Assembly (NCBI GenBank): GCA_013373595.1
Contig: JABXHO010000163.1
Location: forward strand, 1-49,335
DNA: 49,335 nt
Origin: Flavobacteriales bacterium
GTDB taxonomy: Bacteria > Bacteroidota > Bacteroidia > Flavobacteriales_D > Crocinitomicaceae
Reading direction: 5' to 3'
Made by a program: the position numbers and the translations under genes. The notes beneath the pieces are model-generated. The model made no database searches, was not told where the DNA came from, and saw only the letters and a program-made list of their open reading frames with translations. Below, piece by piece: positions 1-8,527 of this stretch. Each line of letters starts with the position of its first letter. Positions within the stretch are counted from its first letter, which is position 1.

Positions 1-744
1 GAAAGCGCATCCAATTTCATTGGAGGCCAAGCCAAGGTGAAAAAGAATGGTAAAGTGATCTACATCGATGAAAAAGGTCAGGCAAAATTACCAGCTACGT
101 ATGAAGGTGTCGGATATTACAAAGAAGGTTTGGCTTGGGCACGAAAGGGAGATAAATGGGGCTTTATCGATACGGCAGGAAAAGTCGTGATTCCATTTAC
201 ATACAAGAAAGTGGGCGACTTCCATCAAGGACGCGCATGGGTATGGAAAGGCGATAAGTGGGGACACATAGATCGAACCGGAAAAGTAACGACTCCGATT
301 ATTTACGATAAAGCAACCAGATTTAGTTCTCAGTACACGGGAGATTCCCTATTTGCAAGCGTTACGCTCAACGGAAAATATGGCAAAGTGGGCATCAATG
401 GTAATTTGGTTATTCCCTGCGAATACATTGGAATTGATCATTTCAGTGAAGGAATGGCAAAAGTGCGAAAACAAGGAGATGGAGCCAGACCGTTTGGTTT
501 TGTAAATTACTCTGGAGAATTGGTGATTCCATGTATTTACGAAAAAGCAGAAAGATTTAAGAAAGGGAAATCGGTAACAACCGTGTTTAAGGATGGTCGT
601 TGGGGACTGGTGAATAAAGAAGGAAAAATGCTTCTTCCGTGTAAATACTATAGTATTTCCGAAAAAGATGCGGATACTTACCTCGTGTGGGATGGTACCG
701 AACGTTTTGTGGTAGATGAGAAAGGAAACCGTGTTGAAGAATAG
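1..744 (+). CDS. WG-repeat protein, 5'-truncated by window edge
   Basis: The reading frame is open from base 1. Twelve codons precede the GTG at 37 and continue the repeat pattern, so the true start lies outside the window. The visible ~247 residues consist of tandem WG repeats of about 35 residues, each carrying a variant of K-x-G-K/D-x-G-x-I/V-D/N-x-x-G-x-x-V/L-x-P-x-x-Y-D/E (e.g. KWGFIDTAGKVVIPFTY, KWGHIDRTGKVTTPIIY, FGFVNYSGELVIPCIY, RWGLVNKEGKMLLPCKY). WG repeats form solenoid or propeller-like folds, usually in secreted or surface proteins of Bacteroidota, and often mediate binding. No enzyme motif is visible. It converges on the lipoprotein gene that ends at 760. The family is clear; the function is unknown. 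Confidence 0.9.
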   Translation, partial: ESASNFIGGQAKVKKNGKVIYIDEKGQAKLPATYEGVGYYKEGLAWARKGDKWGFIDTAGKVVIPFTYKKVGDFHQGRAWVWKGDKWGHIDRTGKVTTPIIYDKATRFSSQYTGDSLFASVTLNGKYGKVGINGNLVIPCEYIGIDHFSEGMAKVRKQGDGARPFGFVNYSGELVIPCIYEKAERFKKGKSVTTVFKDGRWGLVNKEGKMLLPCKYYSISEKDADTYLVWDGTERFVVDEKGNRVEE

Positions 745-759
745 GAATAGGAGAAAATT

Positions 760-1407
760 TTACTTTCCGGCCAATAATTCCTTCAACTCTTTCTCCGCGT
801 GTTCAATCGTGTTCAAGATTTCTTCCTTTTGACCTTCCTTTTGTACTTCAACAGACGCAGAAACTTCTTTTCCATCACAATCGTTTCTCGCTTCAAGCAT
901 GCGAATGATTTCACCATCGGTGTTGTAGTATATGCGGTATTCGTAGCCGCAACCCTCAGCTCCTCCACTTGTGTAGACAAAAAAGCGTTTGCCTTCATGA
1001 TAATAAAAAGAGGTCGTTTCGCCCCACTCATAACCGTTCAGCTCGATTTGCTCGTATTTCAAGTCATCTTCTAATTGACACGATTTTGCCTTGTTGGTCA
1101 TGGGAAACCCTTCCTCCATGATGTCATAGTTAATGACCGTTTTGGACTTATTGATGCAGTTTTTATTCTGATTCGGCGAGGCTTGAATCTGGGCATACAA
1201 CTGTTTGATTTCATCAATGCGTTCACCAACTGTTTGTGAACCTTCGCGAACATTTTCTGGAGAAAGGTCGAGATCTTCTATCTCATCCGAAAGCTCTTCT
1301 TTTATATCTTCCTTTACTTCTTCAATTGTATCATCAACAGCGTCCTGACAACCAGCAATTAAGGTAATGGCAAATAAAAATGGAGCAATTCGTTTAAGGT
1401 GTTTCAT
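760..1407 (-). CDS. Hypothetical lipoprotein with acidic N-terminus
   Basis: 215 residues. The N-terminus is a lipoprotein signal peptide with lipobox LIAGC and the lipidated cysteine at residue 20, so the mature protein should be anchored to an outer or inner membrane facing the periplasm or surface. Residues 24-50 are strongly acidic and probably helical (repeated E/D-rich heptad-like run). The central part holds an aromatic/glycine-rich segment (around YEWGETTSFYYHEGKRFFVY) with several cysteines, and the C-terminus is a Lys/Glu-rich helix. I do not recognise a named family. It stands alone between the WG-repeat gene and the M24 peptidase gene. Confidence 0.8.
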   Translation of the reverse strand: MKHLKRIAPFLFAITLIAGCQDAVDDTIEEVKEDIKEELSDEIEDLDLSPENVREGSQTVGERIDEIKQLYAQIQASPNQNKNCINKSKTVINYDIMEEGFPMTNKAKSCQLEDDLKYEQIELNGYEWGETTSFYYHEGKRFFVYTSGGAEGCGYEYRIYYNTDGEIIRMLEARNDCDGKEVSASVEVQKEGQKEEILNTIEHAEKELKELLAGK

Positions 1408-1481
1408 GAGGTGTCATTTTATTTTCAGTCTCTAATCTAGTGTTTTTAGAGCTGAGATAGGTGCGAAGTTCAAGGCTAAAT

Positions 1482-2162
1482 TCAACTTTCAAATAGCAAC
1501 TGCTCGAAAAAGCCGCCAATTTCCAATTCTGTATTCACAAAGTGAATTTCGTATATCCATTCCCGAGGGTTTCCATGTTGATCGGGAGCATTCATCAATT
1601 GATCATTTTCAGGATGGATGTAGTGGATGGTCTCCTCTCCAACAATTCGCTCGTGTGGAAAATTCCCGATGAGGTGTCCGCAGTGCTCGTTGCCGTATTC
1701 CCAACCATATTTTTGCGCGAGTTTCCGTGTGTAAGCATAAAATTCGGCGCCTGTAATCGACTCACGATTCGCAAGGAAATAGTCTTTTCCTTCGTGCCAA
1801 GCAGTTTCAACATCTTGCTGTAGTTTCAATTTGAGGTCATTATTCCCAATAACGTAGGTTCGACCAAAATCAGCTTCCCACTCATCGAAAACAGGACCAA
1901 AATCGAAGAAGAGAATATCGTCTTTCTGAAGGATTAAATTTTCGGGATTCGCTCGGTAAGGAAGAAGCGTGTTTTTCCCGGATCGAACGATGCGTTTGTG
2001 CCAGTATTTGCGAATACCAAACAGTTCGAAAGCGAGTTCCATTACCTCTTTGTTGAGTTCCTTCTCGGTTTTACCCGCAGCAACAATTCCGCGCAATTCA
2101 ATTTCTTCGAAAAGCTGAGCCGCTTTCTTCTCCGCCTTGATGAGTTCTTGGAGTTGATTCAT
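1482..2162 (-). CDS. M24-family metallopeptidase (Xaa-Pro aminopeptidase-like)
   Basis: 226 residues, a compact pita-bread fold without the N-terminal creatinase domain. The five metal ligands of family M24 are visible in order: D87 in FFDFGP, D98 in EADFGRT, H163 in HCGHLIGNFPHE, E205 in YEIHFV and E220 in FFEQLL. Proteins of this kind remove N-terminal residues from peptides (methionine or Xaa-Pro) or hydrolyse related amide bonds with two divalent metals in the cytoplasm. There is no signal peptide. It is the last gene of the minus-strand run that begins with dabB and starts 39 nt after the DUF6671-like gene, so it may be co-transcribed. The exact substrate cannot be read from sequence. 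Confidence 0.88.
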   Translation of the reverse strand: MNQLQELIKAEKKAAQLFEEIELRGIVAAGKTEKELNKEVMELAFELFGIRKYWHKRIVRSGKNTLLPYRANPENLILQKDDILFFDFGPVFDEWEADFGRTYVIGNNDLKLKLQQDVETAWHEGKDYFLANRESITGAEFYAYTRKLAQKYGWEYGNEHCGHLIGNFPHERIVGEETIHYIHPENDQLMNAPDQHGNPREWIYEIHFVNTELEIGGFFEQLLFES

Positions 2163-2201
2163 AGGGTGAAGATAGTCAATTTCAGCAGGGATGGAGATCG
2201 C

Positions 2202-3047
2202 TTACGGGTTGCAAACATCACAATACATTGGATCTTCCTCATATTTCTGATGTGGAAACGTACGTTCTTCTGTGTAACCACAAGCCGAGCATGTCCAAAT
2301 ACTGGCTAAGGTTGATTGGGTCGGGGAATGGCAAAGTGAGCAGGGTAAACCCGAGCGATAATCGGTGGCCCAAAACCCAGGCATGGAACATTTGGGACAG
2401 GCACTCTTCAATTTTTCGATGAGATGAAGGGTCGCTTTCTCAATTGCCTTCATGCGGGTAGGATTAAACAGGGCTCGCATGTCAGTTTCTATCCAAACGG
2501 TTTTTTGATGCTCGAAATGAGATGAAAGTAGACCGAGTAAGGTGTGAGAATCGGTGATTCCTTTGGCAATAATATGCGACGTGGATTCACTTTCTCGTAT
2601 GATGACTGCGTGAGAAGGAAACCCGACGTTCTGGGTGAACTCCATCGCTTCTTCTATGGATTCAACGAGTTTCCCGTTGAAGTTCGTTTCGTGTGTGAGG
2701 TGTTTTCCAATCACTTCGAGCCCATACTTGCGATCCAAAAGCAGGACAATTTCTTCGTTTGCATTGGCGAAGGGAATGGTTGGATGTGGACCGAACGATC
2801 CTTCACTTGAAATCGCCAAATCAACACTGGATTGGCTCATGGCGAGCGCGCATTTTTTTCGAGCAGTTTTGAGTGCTGAATCTCGGCGTTTTACTTCTCC
2901 CGAAAAGGTGCCGAGCAAATCGGTATTCAATTCAGGAACGGAACAGAACACTTGAAAAGCGTCTTGAATTATGGGGGCAATCACGCGTTCCTTTTTGTGC
3001 ATGGTGGCAATGACAAGATGCCGTTTATTGAGTAGTTTTTGTACCAT
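2202..3047 (-). CDS. DUF6671-like protein with two C-terminal zinc ribbons
   Basis: 281 residues, cytoplasmic, no signal peptide. The N-terminus (VIATMHKKERVIAP, residues 12-25) and the general layout match a family I recall as DUF6671; that assignment is from memory. The C-terminal 70 residues hold four cysteine pairs, C217/C220, C236/C239, C253/C256 and C276/C279, consistent with two structural zinc ribbons. Residues 70-100 include SSEGSFGPHP, a conserved-looking polar segment. The gene lies 66 nt downstream of orf98 and is codirectional with dabA/dabB. Its function is not known, and its link to carbon uptake rests only on gene order. Confidence 0.7.
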   Translation of the reverse strand: MVQKLLNKRHLVIATMHKKERVIAPIIQDAFQVFCSVPELNTDLLGTFSGEVKRRDSALKTARKKCALAMSQSSVDLAISSEGSFGPHPTIPFANANEEIVLLLDRKYGLEVIGKHLTHETNFNGKLVESIEEAMEFTQNVGFPSHAVIIRESESTSHIIAKGITDSHTLLGLLSSHFEHQKTVWIETDMRALFNPTRMKAIEKATLHLIEKLKSACPKCSMPGFWATDYRSGLPCSLCHSPTQSTLASIWTCSACGYTEERTFPHQKYEEDPMYCDVCNP

Positions 3048-3113
3048 GCATGTGTGATCTAAAATGTTCCGCTCCCGAACTGATCCAATTGGAATAAGAT
3101 TTAAACGATGATG

Positions 3114-3410
3114 TTACGCATAAGCACGTTCTAATGCTGGCTGCTTTACTTTCACCTCGAATGAGATCGCCAGATCCATTTCACACGATGGGCAGTCATT
3201 GAAAAAGGCTTCAATTTCATTTTTCTTTTCCTGCAATGCCGCAATTCTTTCTTTCATCTCCTCGTCAGAAAGCGAGTGGTTTTTCTCCCAAGCGATGAGG
3301 TTTTGCTTTTTATAGTGAGCAATTTGCTGACTCAACAGGTTTAAGATGAGCTCCTTTGATTCTGTTTTTTTCAATCCGAATTCTTCGATGTTAAATGTAT
3401 TTGCGTTCAT
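3114..3410 (-). CDS. Small hypothetical protein downstream of dabA (orf98)
   Basis: 98 residues, mostly helical, no signal peptide or membrane segment. Residues 20-70 are Lys/Glu-rich with heptad-like spacing, probably a short coiled coil. One CPSC pair (C73, C76) could bind metal if paired with another chain, or form a disulfide. The start lies only 10 nt after the dabA stop codon, which argues for co-translation with DabA and makes it a candidate accessory subunit, assembly factor or regulator of the DabAB transporter. I do not recognise the family. Confidence 0.75.
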   Translation of the reverse strand: MNANTFNIEEFGLKKTESKELILNLLSQQIAHYKKQNLIAWEKNHSLSDEEMKERIAALQEKKNEIEAFFNDCPSCEMDLAISFEVKVKQPALERAYA

Positions 3411-3420
3411 ATCAGATGTA

Positions 3421-5880
3421 TTAGATTGTTTTTATTTCTTTTTCTTGATTTTCTTCGACTGTATCGAGTTGTTGCCATTTGCAATCACGTAAGTATCGGT
3501 GGCTAATGCGTCCTGTTTCGTCTAGCCTGAGAAGTGTGATCCAAGAATTATCGCACAAGTCGCGGATGTTTTGGTGCTTCGCAAGAATACCGTTGATGGC
3601 TTCACAAGATGATTCGATTACCACGTTCAAACGCTCTGGAAGATGTTGGAACGATGTTCCGTTGTGCACCGATTGTAGTGGAAGCCCGATGCGCAGATCG
3701 CCAGAGGCTCCCTCAAGTACGCCAATTCCTCCGGTTACATTGTGAAGCGTTTTGTTTCCTGCCCCAAGTCGTTTGTTATCGACTGTGCTTGCGAAGTACT
3801 GAAGATTGATCCAGCTTGTCACAACCATTGGAGCGGTCATGATGCTTTCCAGGATGGAGTGATCTGGATCGTGTTTTGCATCGTACGATTGTAAGAAGGA
3901 TTTTCCGTGGAGGTTCATCCCAAGTGTTCGCTCACGCGGAGCGACTACAAATGTGTTGCACCCAGCAAGTCCCCACTCAGGTCGAACTTGTGACCAATCG
4001 TTTGCGCGGGCAATAATATCCTGACTCATTTTCACCGTGCTTGATGCTTCATTGAGGAGTTTCTTTGATCGCTCAACACGTGTGCGCTCGCTCGCTAATC
4101 GAATTGATCGTAAGAGGGAAGCAATGGCAGGTTTGCGATCTTCAGGTACGTATTCCTTATTGATAATCGTGATTTCATCCGTTGTAGTGTTGTGCAAACA
4201 TGCAAGGAAAAGTGTTTCCTCTGGAACGTGAATGCCTTGATGTGCTAATGCGTTTCTTACATCGGAATCGTTGAGAATTTGCGCGGCAGTCATGGCGTTA
4301 ATTTCACCAGAGTGTCCTCCACAAGCGCCACAATCAAGTCCTGAGGCATGTGGATTGTTTACTGAAGATGAGCCGTGTCCTGTAATCAAAACGAATGGTG
4401 CTAGTTTATCCTTGATTCCCATTCCTGTGAGCGCTCCCGCAGCCATTTCTACTTTTTGTACTAACGAGATCGCTGATAAATCAAGAATGCGCTCATGCTT
4501 GTGCTCCTCCGCCAATCCGTCAATTGAAGGGTTCGGAACAGGTCGGGTAATTCCCAGTGAGTTGAGCAACAACTTCGGCAAGAAAGTGATCCCCAGTGGA
4601 CTCACATATCCGAAGGATGTCACAGCACCTGATTTAAACTTTTTCCATGCGCGATCAACCTGATGCGTAACGCGTCGTTTTTCTGCTGATTGTTGTGGGT
4701 GTGCTGAGCTTTCCTTCACTTCGGCACCAGACGGGATCAAAACAGGGCATTGATTCTTGCCCTCGGAGTGACCAAGTGGCACATAGTTGATGGGAAATCC
4801 AAAGAACCCTGCGAAGCCAATCGTTTCGATTGAGGGCGTCACAGATTCTAGGTTTCTACGGTAAACTTCCGATCGAACATCAATGCAAAAGACCATTTGA
4901 GCTTCAACTGACCTGTCTTTCTGGGGTGTTGAAACGTGATTCGCAAACGAGTCGATTAAACTACGTTGACAAGCAAAATCGTAGGCGTCTTGAAGCACAA
5001 TTTCCATTTCCAGCGGTTCGTTGTGCTCCTTGCTTTGTGCATCTTCGGAATAGAGATTTTTGTACCATTGCTGCTTGATTTTTTCTCCATCGAAAGCTTC
5101 GTAGAAGTAGAAATCCCACACCAGAAGAATGGCAAGGAATGCTTCCAATCTATTCGAAGATTCCCCTTGATACAGTTGTGTATTGTAATCCAATCCAGAA
5201 ATGTAAGACGACCAACCGACTGTTTTCAAGAGAAGGGCATGTAAGTACGCTTCTACGGCTTCTTCTGGAAGCTTGAGTGTTGCGATGATCTGTTCAATTG
5301 CTTCTTTATGATCACTCGGAAGTTGTTTCAGTTTTGATCGAAACTGACGAAGTCCCATGAACTCCACAGAGCGATCTACCTCGGCTTCATTCTTCCAAGA
5401 TGTGTAGATACTTTCTGAGGTGCGCGTGGTATTCCAAAGTGCGATGTACTCATCGAAATAAGACGAAGCCCACAAAGAGATTCTGTCTACCGAAAAGGCG
5501 TTCCAATCTTTTCCTGTGATGTCGGAAGCAATGCCCGACAATGTAAGTTGTTTCTGAGAAGAGTGGGTTTTTGCAGTAACCATTCGCTTTGCATTCTCGG
5601 TAAACGTTTCACCATCCAAGTGATACAGCGCATTTTTTTCAAGAGCGCTATCGATATCGGCACGAAGAATGGACCCTTTTTCGATTAAATCAAGATAGAA
5701 TTCCAAAGGCATTGTCAAGCGGATATCGCTTCTTTCAGCCATTTTTTTCGCTGTCTTCGCGAAGGAAGTATCCGAAAACCCGGTAAATGGATTTACGGCA
5801 ACAAAGTTTTTGATGGGCCAAGCTGGAGCAATGCGCTTGCAGCTCGTTTCTATTAAATAATGCAGCGTTGATTGTTTCAT
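3421..5880 (-). CDS. dabA: DabA, inorganic-carbon transporter subunit (DUF2309)
   Basis: 819 residues. DabA is the soluble, peripheral subunit of the DAB system, a distant beta-carbonic-anhydrase-like zinc protein thought to hydrate CO2 to bicarbonate in one direction when coupled to ion flow through DabB. The predicted zinc and catalytic residues are present: C332 and D334 in VFCIDVRSE, H502 in TGHGSSS and C517 in GLDCGACGGH. The spacings (2 residues and 15 residues) equal those I recall for the characterised Halothiobacillus protein. No signal peptide or convincing membrane helix. It begins 20 nt after dabB ends. The pair probably supplies bicarbonate for anabolic carboxylases, since no carbon-fixation genes are in the window. 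Confidence 0.95.
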   Translation of the reverse strand: MKQSTLHYLIETSCKRIAPAWPIKNFVAVNPFTGFSDTSFAKTAKKMAERSDIRLTMPLEFYLDLIEKGSILRADIDSALEKNALYHLDGETFTENAKRMVTAKTHSSQKQLTLSGIASDITGKDWNAFSVDRISLWASSYFDEYIALWNTTRTSESIYTSWKNEAEVDRSVEFMGLRQFRSKLKQLPSDHKEAIEQIIATLKLPEEAVEAYLHALLLKTVGWSSYISGLDYNTQLYQGESSNRLEAFLAILLVWDFYFYEAFDGEKIKQQWYKNLYSEDAQSKEHNEPLEMEIVLQDAYDFACQRSLIDSFANHVSTPQKDRSVEAQMVFCIDVRSEVYRRNLESVTPSIETIGFAGFFGFPINYVPLGHSEGKNQCPVLIPSGAEVKESSAHPQQSAEKRRVTHQVDRAWKKFKSGAVTSFGYVSPLGITFLPKLLLNSLGITRPVPNPSIDGLAEEHKHERILDLSAISLVQKVEMAAGALTGMGIKDKLAPFVLITGHGSSSVNNPHASGLDCGACGGHSGEINAMTAAQILNDSDVRNALAHQGIHVPEETLFLACLHNTTTDEITIINKEYVPEDRKPAIASLLRSIRLASERTRVERSKKLLNEASSTVKMSQDIIARANDWSQVRPEWGLAGCNTFVVAPRERTLGMNLHGKSFLQSYDAKHDPDHSILESIMTAPMVVTSWINLQYFASTVDNKRLGAGNKTLHNVTGGIGVLEGASGDLRIGLPLQSVHNGTSFQHLPERLNVVIESSCEAINGILAKHQNIRDLCDNSWITLLRLDETGRISHRYLRDCKWQQLDTVEENQEKEIKTI

Positions 5881-5900
5881 GTCGTCTTATTTTAGTGAGT

Positions 5901-7478
5901 TTAGCGTTCTGTTTTGATTACAAGGGCGTGTACCATTCGGTCAAACAAAACATTGAAATAGAGCCCATTTTTAAAGTGAATTCCAATATTTTTTGCGAAT
6001 CGGTTGTTTCTGAACCGAACAGCGTAGAGCTGCAGACCAACCGTCAAGAGGAAGAGTGAAAGCACGATGAAAATCATGGCTAAAAGGGAACCGCTTGCTT
6101 CGCGAATAACTGGAATCTGAGAATCGATTGCGGTGTGCGTTAGTTGTTCCAACAGGAAGAAGGCGTTAATTACCAGTCCGGAACCAAGCAGGAGCAGCAG
6201 AACTGATTTGAGGTTGATGTTCGCGTCGAGAGCGTTCACTTGAACGGTTACAATGCCTAAGAAAATCACTCCTGCGATCGCGAGCAGTTGTATTTCCGTT
6301 TCGGGATTGATTCCCCAGAAGTAAGCAAATAAACCAAAGAGGGCAATGGCACTGAGACTGCCCAATATCATTCGAATTGGACTTCCGCTTCGTACGAAGT
6401 TGGCTGCAAACTTTGTTTGTACTCTATCAATAATACTTCCAGAAGATAGGAAGGCATGTGCTTTATAGAATGAGTGCGCAACCAAGTGAAGCAAGGAAGC
6501 AGAGTAAACTCCGAGTCCGCTCACCATCAGTGTGAAGCCCATGTGACCAATACTCGAATAAGCCAAGGCTGTTTTGATCGATGGTTGAGTTGTTGCAGCA
6601 ATGGCGCCGAAAAGTGCACTAATTGCCCCGATAGCAATCAACGTAGTGGATGCAACAACGGAGAGGTCCATGAGAAAAGCGAATCGAATGATGAGGAAAG
6701 GTCCTGCATTCAAGAGTCCAGCATGGAGCAACGCAGAAACGGGTGTTGGTGCTTCCATCACGTCAAGAAGCCATCCGTGGAAAGGGAGTTGGACAGATTT
6801 TAATGCTGCGCTGAATACGAGTAAGAGCGTGGCAATTTCTAAGGTAACGGGTATATTTTCCGAGGAGATCAATTGCAGTTGCTCAAACAAGTAACTCAAA
6901 CTTCCACTCCCAAATTCGAAGTAGATGAAGGAAAAAGCTCCAAGAAGAGTAAGGTCCGCTAGACGGGCAACAATGAATTTTTTCCGTGCGGCCAACACTG
7001 CTTTTTTACGATTTGGGTAGAATCGGAGTAGCTGGTGCAGTCCAATGCTTGTTCCAACCCAAGCAACAAATAGTGTCGCGAGGTTTCCAGAGATAACCAA
7101 CAGTTGCACAAAAGCAAGTGTGAAGGCCAATCGACTAAAGAATTGACGAATTCTATTCTCGCCATCCAAGTAATTTTTACTGAATCGAACCACTACAAAG
7201 CCAATAATCGAAATCATCGTGTACATGATCGTGCTGAGTGAATCAATCCGAATAGAAAGACCGAGGTTGCGAACAGAGAAAAACGAAATTTCTGCTGCTT
7301 GCTGCGTTGAAACCCAAAAGAGGGCAACTCCTGATCCTATGAGGGAAAGATAGATCGCTGACTGAACTACTCCGAATGTATTTCTAAAAGTGCTAAACCA
7401 TTTTGTGGGAAGGTTAACAATAAGGAGTAAGACAATCGGAAGGAGAAAAAAGATACTTAACAGGTTAAGAGTCATCAT
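5901..7478 (-). CDS. dabB: DabB, NuoL/MrpA-like ion-translocating membrane subunit
   Basis: About 525 residues from the ATG at 7478 (another ATG follows at 7475). A longer reading from TTG at 7502 is unlikely because that TTG is part of a TAGATTTG promoter element. The protein is almost entirely hydrophobic with about 14 predicted helices and the proton-translocating-subunit signature of NuoL/NuoM/MrpA proteins: the LPFHGWLLDVMEAPTPVSAL segment, and the charged residues inside helices expected for an ion path. In DAB systems this subunit couples cation movement across the inner membrane to CO2/bicarbonate capture by DabA. First gene of the operon. Confidence 0.93.
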   Translation of the reverse strand: MMTLNLLSIFFLLPIVLLLIVNLPTKWFSTFRNTFGVVQSAIYLSLIGSGVALFWVSTQQAAEISFFSVRNLGLSIRIDSLSTIMYTMISIIGFVVVRFSKNYLDGENRIRQFFSRLAFTLAFVQLLVISGNLATLFVAWVGTSIGLHQLLRFYPNRKKAVLAARKKFIVARLADLTLLGAFSFIYFEFGSGSLSYLFEQLQLISSENIPVTLEIATLLLVFSAALKSVQLPFHGWLLDVMEAPTPVSALLHAGLLNAGPFLIIRFAFLMDLSVVASTTLIAIGAISALFGAIAATTQPSIKTALAYSSIGHMGFTLMVSGLGVYSASLLHLVAHSFYKAHAFLSSGSIIDRVQTKFAANFVRSGSPIRMILGSLSAIALFGLFAYFWGINPETEIQLLAIAGVIFLGIVTVQVNALDANINLKSVLLLLLGSGLVINAFFLLEQLTHTAIDSQIPVIREASGSLLAMIFIVLSLFLLTVGLQLYAVRFRNNRFAKNIGIHFKNGLYFNVLFDRMVHALVIKTER

Positions 7479-7499
7479 GTTTGTCTGTTTTGTTTGGGA

Positions 7500-7541
7500 C
7501 AAATCTATGATGAATAAGTCATAAATTTTTATTTATATTTG
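7500..7541. promoter_or_regulatory. Divergent dabB / lysR promoter region with LysR-type palindrome
   Basis: Two Bacteroidota -7 elements (TAnnTTTG) face away from each other: TAGATTTG on the minus strand at 7507-7500 for dabB, and TATATTTG on the plus strand at 7534-7541 for the regulator. Between them lies an interrupted inverted repeat, ATAAAT (7521-7526), four Ts, ATTTAT (7531-7536), a plausible LysR-family binding site overlapping the regulator's own promoter. I do not see clean -33 TTG elements. Function inferred. Confidence 0.6.
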
Positions 7542-7565
7542 AAATTTAAAGCATAAAAGATTTTT

Positions 7566-8465
7566 ATGAATTACACAATCAACCAACTTCGAATTTTCCT
7601 CAAAGTAGTAGAGAAACAAAGCGTTACGAAGGCATCGGAAGAGCTTTTCATGACGCAACCAGCGGTGTCAATTCAGCTTAAAAATTTCCAAGATCAATTC
7701 GATATTCCACTCACAGAAGTAATCGGAAGACAGCTTTACGTTACTGATTTTGGACAGGAGATTGCTGAAATTTCACGTCGAGTTTTGTCGGAAATGGATG
7801 AGCTGCAGTTCAAAACAAAAGAATATTTGGGTGTGTTAGCAGGGAAATTGAAAATCTCGTGTGCTTCAACTGGAAAATATGTGATTCCCTTTTTCCTTTC
7901 TGATTTTTTGGAAGAGCATTCCGGAATCGATTTGGCGTTGGATGTCACGAATAAAACGATGGTTGTTGAGAGCCTCAAGAAAAACGAAATTGACTTTGCC
8001 GTTGTATCGAAGCTGCCCGAAGATTTAGCCATTGAAGAGGAGTTGATCCTCGAAAATCGACTGTATTTCATGGGTACACAGGATAATTTTGACAAGAAGA
8101 AGCCACTTATTTTTCGAGAACCAGGATCGGCAACGAGACAGGAAATGGAACATTATTTTGAGGAAAAAAAGGCGAATAGAAAACGCTTGGAACTGACATC
8201 AAATGAAGCCGTGAAGCAAGCAGTAATCGCTGGACTCGGCCATTCGATTTTACCCTTAATCGGAACGCGAGGTCAACTGGAAAGGGGTGCGCTGAAAATT
8301 ATTCCAAGAAAGAGATTACCCTTAACGACTGATTGGCGAATCATCTGGTTAAAAAACAAGAAGCTGTCACCAGTGGCGAAGGCCTTTTTAGAGTTTGTTC
8401 GCTTGAATAAAGAGAGCATTTTGGAAAAACACTTTGAGTGGTATTTGAAGTTTGACAAAGTGTGA
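7566..8465 (+). CDS. LysR-family transcriptional regulator of the dab operon
   Basis: 299 residues. The N-terminal ~60 residues form the winged helix-turn-helix typical of LysR regulators (INQLRIFLKVVEKQSVTKAS, then LFMTQPAVSIQLKNFQ), followed by a linker helix and a periplasmic-binding-protein-like effector domain (about 88-295). The helix-turn-helix resembles CbbR/CmpR-type regulators that control carbon-uptake and fixation genes. It is divergent from dabB and shares an 87-bp intergenic region holding a LysR-type palindrome, so it very likely controls dabBA and probably itself. The effector is unknown; by analogy it could be a carbon-metabolism intermediate. Confidence 0.92.
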   Translation: MNYTINQLRIFLKVVEKQSVTKASEELFMTQPAVSIQLKNFQDQFDIPLTEVIGRQLYVTDFGQEIAEISRRVLSEMDELQFKTKEYLGVLAGKLKISCASTGKYVIPFFLSDFLEEHSGIDLALDVTNKTMVVESLKKNEIDFAVVSKLPEDLAIEEELILENRLYFMGTQDNFDKKKPLIFREPGSATRQEMEHYFEEKKANRKRLELTSNEAVKQAVIAGLGHSILPLIGTRGQLERGALKIIPRKRLPLTTDWRIIWLKNKKLSPVAKAFLEFVRLNKESILEKHFEWYLKFDKV

Positions 8466-8527
8466 GTGAATCGCGTAGGCAAAAAGAAGCTGACACGTTC
8501 ACTCTTCAAAGTACGCGCTTAAGTGCC

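Noticed and set aside
4271-4663. 130-residue plus-strand ORF within dabA
   Set aside because: It is a shadow of the strongly conserved DabA zinc-site region on the minus strand.
7479-7502. TTG start of dabB at 7502
   Set aside because: The TTG is the last part of a TAGATTTG promoter element; ATG 7478 gives a normal hydrophobic start.
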